The notes under the pieces are model-generated. The model worked only from the letters and a program-made list of their open reading frames with translations. It was not told where the DNA came from and ran no database searches. Positions 27,849 to 31,483 of a DNA stretch of 31,483 nucleotides are shown here, one piece after another (position 1 is the stretch's first letter; every line of letters starts with the position of its first letter). A program made the position numbers and the translations under genes. Origin of the DNA: a virus; the IMG/VR virus record IMGVR_UViG_3300031963_008359, positions 1 to 31,483 of that record; one strand, written 5' to 3'.

Positions 27849-27926
27849 GCAACAGTGGCAGAGAGGTCAAATGCAACGGATTGCAAACCCGTAAAGTCGT
27901 AGGTTCAAATCCTACCTGTTGCTCCA
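27849..27926 (+). tRNA. tRNA-Cys(GCA)
   Basis: Acceptor GCAACAG/CTGTTGC, discriminator T, encoded CCA, anticodon GCA in TTGCAAA, T arm GTAGG/CCTAC. A 5'-half relic of this type lies at 26730. Confidence 0.9.
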
Positions 27927-27931
27927 TATAA

Positions 27932-28019
27932 GGAAGTGTGGTCGAGTGGTCTATGGCTCTGGTCTTGAAAACCAGCGATCTGAAAGGGTCCGTGAGTTCG
28001 AATCTCACCGCTTCCGCCA
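27932..28019 (+). tRNA. tRNA-Ser(TGA)
   Basis: Acceptor GGAAGTG/CGCTTCC, long variable arm, discriminator G, encoded CCA, anticodon TGA in CTTGAAA, T arm GTGAG/CTCAC. Confidence 0.9.
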
Positions 28020-28024
28020 AACCT

Positions 28025-28114
28025 GGAGAGGTCCCATAATGGTATTGGAGCGGATTGCTAATCCGTCGGTCGGCGTAATCCGGCTTCTGGGTTCAAGTCC
28101 CAGTCTCTCCGCCA
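28025..28114 (+). tRNA. tRNA-Ser(GCT)
   Basis: Acceptor GGAGAGG/TCTCTCC, long variable arm (CGGTCGGCGTAATCCGG), encoded CCA, anticodon GCT in TTGCTAA, T arm CTGGG/CCCAG. Confidence 0.9.
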
Positions 28115-28120
28115 GTCAAT

Positions 28121-28194
28121 GGTGTTAGTAGTGTAGTGGTAACATAGCTGTCTGTGAAACAGTTGACGAGGGTTCGATTCCCCCTTTCACCCCA
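28121..28194 (+). tRNA. tRNA-His(GTG)
   Basis: Anticodon GTG in CTGTGAA. It carries the G-1 that pairs with discriminator C73, the identity mark of tRNA-His; G1 follows. The acceptor stem GTGTTAG/CTTTCAC has two T-T mismatches. Encoded CCA. Confidence 0.88.
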
Positions 28195-28203
28195 TGTAGT
28201 TTT

Positions 28204-28286
28204 GCCCCGGTGGTGTAATGGTAGCCACGCTGGTCTTAGAAACCAGTGCCTAGTGCGTGTCGGTTCGAGTCCGACCTGGGGCACCA
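28204..28286 (+). tRNA. tRNA-Leu(TAG)
   Basis: Acceptor GCCCCGG/CTGGGGC, long variable arm, encoded CCA, anticodon TAG in CTTAGAA, T arm GTCGG/CCGAC. Confidence 0.9.
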
Positions 28287-28292
28287 CAATTT

Positions 28293-28376
28293 GCGACAGT
28301 GGTGGAATGGTATACACAGCAGACTTAAAATCTGCCGCTTAATTGATTGAGGGTTCAAGTCCCTCCTGTCGTACCA
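28293..28376 (+). tRNA. tRNA-Leu(TAA)
   Basis: Acceptor GCGACAG/CTGTCGT, long variable arm, encoded CCA, anticodon TAA in CTTAAAA, T arm GAGGG/CCCTC. Confidence 0.9.
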
Positions 28377-28379
28377 TGA

Positions 28380-28387
28380 TATAAGTA
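28380..28387 (+). promoter_or_regulatory. late-promoter-like octamer TATAAGTA, 5 nt before ATG
   Basis: TATAAGTA differs from T4 late TATAAATA at one base and ends 5 bases before the ATG at 28393. There is no ribosome site. Confidence 0.5.
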
Positions 28388-28392
28388 TTAGT

Positions 28393-29106
28393 ATGAAAAA
28401 TATTGTCATTGCTGGTGATTCCTGGGGGTGTGGTGAATGGGCCAATCAACATGTCCAGGATTCAGATCAGTACTTGTTACACAAAGGAGTAGCACAATAT
28501 CTGTCCGATGACAATCATTTGGTTATAAACGCAGCCAAGGGAGGCATCTCTAATTTTCAAGCAGTTGAACGACTTAAAAATTTGTTAGATCAAATCTGTA
28601 ACACATCAAAAATAGATTTTGTTTTATTTTTTCAATCTGAGTGGAGCAGAGATATCAATTTTAACCATCTCAATAAGTCATATGTAGAATTAAAATCAAT
28701 TCTAATGTCGAGTGTTTATTACAAACTGTCTGAATTAGCTCAACAGTATCAACTCAAAATATACCTAATAGGTGGCATGGTCGACACTATAAAATTAGAC
28801 AATTGGTGTACAGAATATCCAGGCACTGAAATACTATGTCAGAGTATGTTTAACTTTGTTAAAAACAATCACAAGGACATTGATATTCCTGTACATGATT
28901 GTTTTTTGTTATTAAATTCTGTAAATATAGAACAATTAAAATCTAAGTCAGATTTAGAAACACTGGTCGATGATGTTGAGTTAGCAAACAACAGGTTAAC
29001 AAATCTTAAAAATTGTCCTGAATTTTTTTGGCCCGACGGAGTGCATGCTAATCGTGTAGCACATAAAAAATTATACGAGCTAATCAACCAAACACTAATA
29101 CAGTAG
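28393..29106 (+). CDS. SGNH-hydrolase-like protein (paralog 4 of 4)
   Basis: This 237-aa protein has MKNIVIAGDSWGCGEW with GDS (Ser10), NAAKGGISNFQAVERL as the Gly loop, FVLFFQSEWSRD as the strand with an acidic end, and EFFWPDGVHANRVAHKKLYELI with the D-x-x-H catalytic pair near the C-terminus. It is a complete SGNH layout. It is the only one of the four located in the tRNA cluster, and is A/T-richer than its paralogs, which suggests a separate acquisition. The gene lacks a ribosome site; TATAAGTA sits 5 bases before the ATG. Confidence 0.75.
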   Translation: MKNIVIAGDSWGCGEWANQHVQDSDQYLLHKGVAQYLSDDNHLVINAAKGGISNFQAVERLKNLLDQICNTSKIDFVLFFQSEWSRDINFNHLNKSYVELKSILMSSVYYKLSELAQQYQLKIYLIGGMVDTIKLDNWCTEYPGTEILCQSMFNFVKNNHKDIDIPVHDCFLLLNSVNIEQLKSKSDLETLVDDVELANNRLTNLKNCPEFFWPDGVHANRVAHKKLYELINQTLIQ

Positions 29107-29116
29107 CGATGTCTTA

Positions 29117-29145
29117 TTGACAGACACGTTTCTTGTTGCTTTTAT
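29117..29145 (+). promoter_or_regulatory. possible sigma70 promoter (TTGACA-17-TTTTAT) before tRNA-Pro
   Basis: TTGACA at 29117-29122 is perfect, but the hexamer 17 bases later, TTTTAT (29140-29145), matches in four of six positions. It would start transcription at the 5' end of tRNA-Pro. Confidence 0.4.
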
Positions 29146-29151
29146 CTATTT

Positions 29152-29228
29152 CGGAGTGTGGCGCAGTCTGGTAGCGCACCTGGTTTGGGACCAGGGGGTC
29201 CAAGGTTCGAATCCTTGTACTCCGACCA
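29152..29228 (+). tRNA. tRNA-Pro(TGG)
   Basis: Acceptor CGGAGTG/TACTCCG, discriminator A, encoded CCA, anticodon TGG in TTTGGGA with stem CCTGG/CCAGG, T arm CAAGG/CCTTG. Confidence 0.9.
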
Positions 29229-29234
29229 TTTAAT

Positions 29235-29313
29235 GCCCCCTTGGACAAATTGGTAAAGTCGTCTCTCTCAAAAGGAGAAGTTGTTCTCAGTTCGAATCTG
29301 AGAGGGGGTACCA
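29235..29313 (+). tRNA. tRNA(CAA), Leu-type anticodon on a short-variable-arm tRNA
   Basis: Acceptor GCCCCCT/AGGGGGT, discriminator A, encoded CCA, T arm CTCAG/CTGAG. The loop CTCAAAA with stem TCTCT/GGAGA gives anticodon CAA (Leu, UUG). The variable region is only about 7 bases, unlike bacterial tRNA-Leu with a long arm. Identity by leucyl-tRNA synthetase is therefore uncertain. Confidence 0.8.
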
Positions 29314-29316
29314 AGT

Positions 29317-29324
29317 ATTAAATA
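29317..29324 (+). promoter_or_regulatory. late-promoter-like octamer ATTAAATA, 4 nt before ATG
   Basis: ATTAAATA ends 4 bases before the ATG at 29329. There is no Shine-Dalgarno sequence. Confidence 0.4.
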
Positions 29325-29328
29325 GTTG

Positions 29329-30360
29329 ATGCTTAAGATCTATCACCAGCACACCAAGGTCAATGTTGACCCTCGTATGTTCTTTGATCTCAATGGCAAC
29401 AAATATCAAGTAGTAGCAGACAGTTATCAAGGCTGTGATTTTGCAGTGCTTCCCACACAGGCACCACTAAAAAAACTATGCCTCGATATATGGCACAATC
29501 ACGAAAATCAAATTGATCGCATAGCGACCGTGTTGGAAGATCGCAATGTTTGGATTGTATCCAACGCATTCAGCCCTGGATTTGAACACCCAAGGTATTG
29601 CTACATAGACTTCTTGTTCAATAGAACACGAGCCTACTACACACAATTTCCATTTGGTGTTGATGTACAACGCTGGTACCATCAAGGTGCATTTAGTTTT
29701 GTAGACATGCCCATAGAACGATCCACAAAGAAACAACGAATCTTTGTTGCTCCTAACAAGACTTACCCTAACACAGCAGACAATAGAAAGTACAGATCTC
29801 AGTTGGTTGAATGCTTGATCAACTATGATCAACTGGGTTACATAGGCAACGCCGACGAGCGGTCACAATACTATCTGTGCTGTCACAGTGAGTTTCCTTG
29901 GGCCAAGTCTGTTCGGGAACTTGAAAAGCAAAGTAGTGTGGCTAGGACTCCGTTGTTTAGATACAGTCCACCGCACAATGAATACTATAGAGATACCTTT
30001 GTAAGCATCTATGGCGAGACCATTGAGCATGGCAATACCATTGCTGTGACAGAAAAAACATACGATCCGTTGATCAAAGGGCATTTTATACTGCCGTTTA
30101 GCACCACAGGGTTTGTTCAGCATTTAAAAAGTCTGGGAATTTTGTTTCCTGACTTCATTGACTATTCATATGATGATGTAGTTGACGATCACAGCAGGTA
30201 CCAACAGTATCAACAAGAAGTCAAACGATTGTTGAGTGTGGATTTAGTAACCTGGAAACTGTTATGGGATCAAAACTTAGATATCATATATCACAACAAA
30301 CGACTCATGCACGAACGACCATATGATCGTGTTGACTTAAAAAAATTCATGCAGGTATAA
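29329..30360 (+). CDS. glycosyltransferase-like protein (paralog 3 of 3)
   Basis: This is a 343-aa protein from ATG 29329 (TTG at 29326 is an alternative). The C-terminal half has FVSIYGETIEHGNTIAVTEKTYDPLIKGHFILPFSTTGFVQHLKSLGILF and FIDYSYDDVVDDHSRY, again the E..TEKTxxPlxxGhxfxxfxxxgfvxxLksLGixFxdfxDysYD pattern of the paralogs at 11460 and 14865. This matches GT-B-like phage glycosyltransferases. Its last 10 bases, including the TAA stop, are the first 10 bases of tRNA-Gly, so tRNA processing would cut the mRNA there. It lacks a ribosome site. Confidence 0.65.
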   Translation: MLKIYHQHTKVNVDPRMFFDLNGNKYQVVADSYQGCDFAVLPTQAPLKKLCLDIWHNHENQIDRIATVLEDRNVWIVSNAFSPGFEHPRYCYIDFLFNRTRAYYTQFPFGVDVQRWYHQGAFSFVDMPIERSTKKQRIFVAPNKTYPNTADNRKYRSQLVECLINYDQLGYIGNADERSQYYLCCHSEFPWAKSVRELEKQSSVARTPLFRYSPPHNEYYRDTFVSIYGETIEHGNTIAVTEKTYDPLIKGHFILPFSTTGFVQHLKSLGILFPDFIDYSYDDVVDDHSRYQQYQQEVKRLLSVDLVTWKLLWDQNLDIIYHNKRLMHERPYDRVDLKKFMQV

Positions 30361-30425
30361 TTCAGTGGTAGAATGTCTCGTTGCCAACGAGAATGTCGTC
30401 GGTTCGAACCCGACTACCTGCTCCA
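30351..30425 (+). tRNA. tRNA-Gly(GCC), overlapping the preceding gene
   Basis: Acceptor GCAGGTA/TACCTGC, discriminator T, encoded CCA, anticodon GCC in TTGCCAA, T arm GTCGG/CCGAC. The first 10 bases encode the last residues and stop codon of the glycosyltransferase-like gene. Confidence 0.92.
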
Positions 30426-30435
30426 AGTATTATGG

Positions 30436-30490
30436 CCCGGACCTCCGGTAATTGATCACTCGCAGATATTGAAAACTGCGTCCGGGTTTT
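30436..30490 (+). terminator. terminator-like hairpin in the tRNA cluster
   Basis: CCCGGAC (30436-30442) and GTCCGGG (30480-30486) enclose 37 bases and are followed by TTTTCTC. A second stem CGCAG/CTGCG (30461-30465 with 30476-30480) stacks on the 3' arm. It may end tRNA transcription or be a processed spacer. Confidence 0.5.
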
Positions 30491-30498
30491 CTCACAAT

Positions 30499-30572
30499 GC
30501 CTCGTTAGTTTAATGGTAGAACTCCGTCTTTACACGGCGGTTGCGGCAGTTCGATTCTGTCACGAGGTACCA
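30499..30572 (+). tRNA. tRNA-Val(TAC)
   Basis: Acceptor GCCTCGT/ACGAGGT, discriminator A, encoded CCA, anticodon TAC in TTTACAC with stem CCGTC/GGCGG, T arm GGCAG/CTGTC. Confidence 0.9.
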
Positions 30573-30574
30573 AT

Positions 30575-30650
30575 GCCGCTTTAGCTGATGTGGTCATAGC
30601 ACCGGTTTGAAGCACCGAGGAACCTGGTTCGATCCCAGGGGGCGGCACCA
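30575..30650 (+). tRNA. tRNA-Phe(GAA), with G37
   Basis: Acceptor GCCGCTT/GGGCGGC, discriminator A, encoded CCA, T arm CCTGG/CCAGG. The loop TTGAAGC gives GAA (Phe). G follows the anticodon; bacterial tRNA-Phe normally has A37, while archaeal and eukaryotic ones have G37. The first stem pair C-A is mismatched. Phe is the best reading. Confidence 0.8.
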
Positions 30651-30656
30651 AACAGT

Positions 30657-30730
30657 TGGGGGTTAGTTAAATGGTATAACCACGGATTTTGATTCCGTTA
30701 TTATAGGTTCGATTCCTATACCCTCTGCCA
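30657..30730 (+). tRNA. tRNA-Gln(TTG)
   Basis: Acceptor TGGGGGT/ACCCTCT with T1-T72 mismatch (Gln tRNAs have a weak first pair), discriminator G, encoded CCA, anticodon TTG in TTTTGAT, T arm TATAG/CTATA. Confidence 0.9.
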
Positions 30731-30756
30731 TAATTTTAGAAACAGATACCGCATCT

Positions 30757-30764
30757 GATAAATT
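30757..30764 (+). promoter_or_regulatory. late-promoter-like octamer GATAAATT, 5 nt before ATG
   Basis: GATAAATT matches TATAAATA in 6 of 8 positions and ends 5 bases before the ATG at 30770. There is no ribosome site. Confidence 0.35.
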
Positions 30765-30769
30765 ATTAC

Positions 30770-31483
30770 ATGGACCTAAACCTTAAAAATGCTCATGTCA
30801 TGATAGGCGGCGGCAGTCGCGGAATTGGATTTGCATGTGCTGTAGAATATGCCAAAGAAGGTGCCAAACTATCTGTCGTAGGCCGAAATGAAAATCGGCT
30901 GGCACAATGTGTAGAAATCATAAAACAACAAGTGCCCGAAGCTGACATAGAATTTTATGTACAAGATCTAGCACAATCAAAAGAAGCCGAAGCATTGGTA
31001 GATCAAATTGAAAGTTCTCGAGGACCCGTAGATATCTTGGTCGTAACTGCTGGCGGAGCCAGTCACAGTGTCAATGTCAATGAAATATCAGTTGATGATT
31101 GGCATCAAGCCATGGACGCGAAATTTTTTACATACATCAATCTTATAACTCCTGTGATTAAGCGCATGGGAGCCCGAGGTCAAGGTAGCATAGTCAGTGT
31201 ACTCGGCACAGGAGGGCGTGTTCCTCATGCCAATGCTCTTCCTAGAGGAGCCACTAGTTCAGCTCTAATGTTGGCCACAGCTGGATTAGCAAAATCTTAT
31301 GCTTCTATGGGTGTCAGGATCAATGCAGTAAACCCAGGATACGTGCTAACACTATCGCATCTGGCCGATTCCATGCCCATGGATCAGTTGCTACAACGCA
31401 TCAACCTCAAAGAGGCTGAAATCAATAGACCGGCATCCAACAGTCCCATGGGTAGGATAGGTTTGCCCAACGAGATAGCAAAT
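30770..31483 (+). CDS. short-chain dehydrogenase-like protein, 3'-truncated by window, catalytic Tyr/Lys replaced
   Basis: ATG 30770 opens 238 codons with no stop before the window end. NAHVMIGGGSRGIGFACAVE holds the NAD(P) glycine motif GGGSRGIG (13-20), and VTAGGAS is the NAGG-type strand. PHANALPRGATSSALMLATAGLAKSYASMG is where classical SDRs have YxxxK; here Arg159 and Ser163 stand at those positions. NAVNPGYV and PMGRIGLPNEIAN are typical of the SDR C-terminus. It may be an SDR that uses another residue or acts as a binding protein. It lacks a ribosome site and has a late-promoter-like octamer. Expected full length is about 250-260 aa. Confidence 0.75.
   Translation, partial: MDLNLKNAHVMIGGGSRGIGFACAVEYAKEGAKLSVVGRNENRLAQCVEIIKQQVPEADIEFYVQDLAQSKEAEALVDQIESSRGPVDILVVTAGGASHSVNVNEISVDDWHQAMDAKFFTYINLITPVIKRMGARGQGSIVSVLGTGGRVPHANALPRGATSSALMLATAGLAKSYASMGVRINAVNPGYVLTLSHLADSMPMDQLLQRINLKEAEINRPASNSPMGRIGLPNEIAN

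Noticed and set aside
30434-30490. A nineteenth tRNA
   Set aside because: There is no anticodon arm or T arm; the stretch is a hairpin with a T-run and is listed as terminator-like.
1-31483. CRISPR arrays, insertion sequences, integrase or attachment site
   Set aside because: No regularly spaced repeats, transposase or integrase is present. The tRNA cluster invites an attachment-site idea, but no duplicated tRNA 3' end was seen apart from the 5'-half relic.

Overview
The window looks like part of a large tailed-phage genome of the T4-like supergroup, as sampled from freshwater or environmental metagenomes. This is an inference. It rests on densely packed genes joined by ATGA/TAATG overlaps, a T4 RNase H-type 5'-3' exonuclease, a phage-type QueE, many very short proteins of a style common in environmental myophages, 18 tRNA genes with encoded CCA, T4-late-promoter-like octamers, and several host-derived 'moron' genes. 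The PstS protein and the consensus sigma70 promoters suggest a Gram-negative, probably beta- or gammaproteobacterial host. No structural, packaging or integrase gene is visible.

Layout. 1-4740: a sugar/small-molecule module (RfbH-type dehydrase, split thiamine-diphosphate enzyme, NAD-dependent epimerase/dehydratase, phosphoribosyltransferase, possible cysteine hydrolase), then an MBD4-like DNA glycosylase, a cupin and a small membrane protein. 4740-8746: QueE, a DUF2452-like protein, two SGNH-hydrolase-like proteins, two unknowns and a HAGH cytidylyltransferase. 8834-15857: B12-binding radical SAM protein, third SGNH protein, glycosyltransferase-like protein, RNase H-type exonuclease, small conserved proteins, and a leftward glycosyltransferase-like gene. 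15851-21453: three strong sigma70-type promoters, a candidate terminated small RNA, a GIY-YIG nuclease and a long run of small, mostly uncharacterised genes, ending with a possible PD-(D/E)XK nuclease. 21481-24608: small zinc-binding proteins, leftward pstS with a Pho-box-like operator, tRNA(CAT), and four small genes. 24661-26061: an antioxidant operon (AhpC, DUF2061 membrane protein, a 23-aa CPTC peptide, AhpD). 26093-26811: a leader/terminator element that looks like an attenuator, a 59-aa gene, and a repeat-rich stretch with a tRNA relic. 26812-31483: a 17-tRNA cluster with four cargo genes set in it (2OG-Fe(II) oxygenase, SGNH protein, glycosyltransferase-like protein, SDR).

How it works together. 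Nucleotide-sugar chemistry, three related glycosyltransferase-like proteins and four SGNH proteins point to synthesis and decoration of a glycan (virion, host surface or DNA; the target is not visible). QueE and the glycosylase concern DNA modification or base removal. PstS under a Pho box and AhpC/AhpD suggest support of host phosphate uptake and peroxide defence during infection. Host-like TTGACA-17-TATAAT promoters drive regulators, tRNA, antioxidant and leader RNAs. The cargo genes between tRNAs lack Shine-Dalgarno sequences and carry a TATAAATA-like octamer exactly 4-5 nt before ATG, which suggests leaderless late transcripts.
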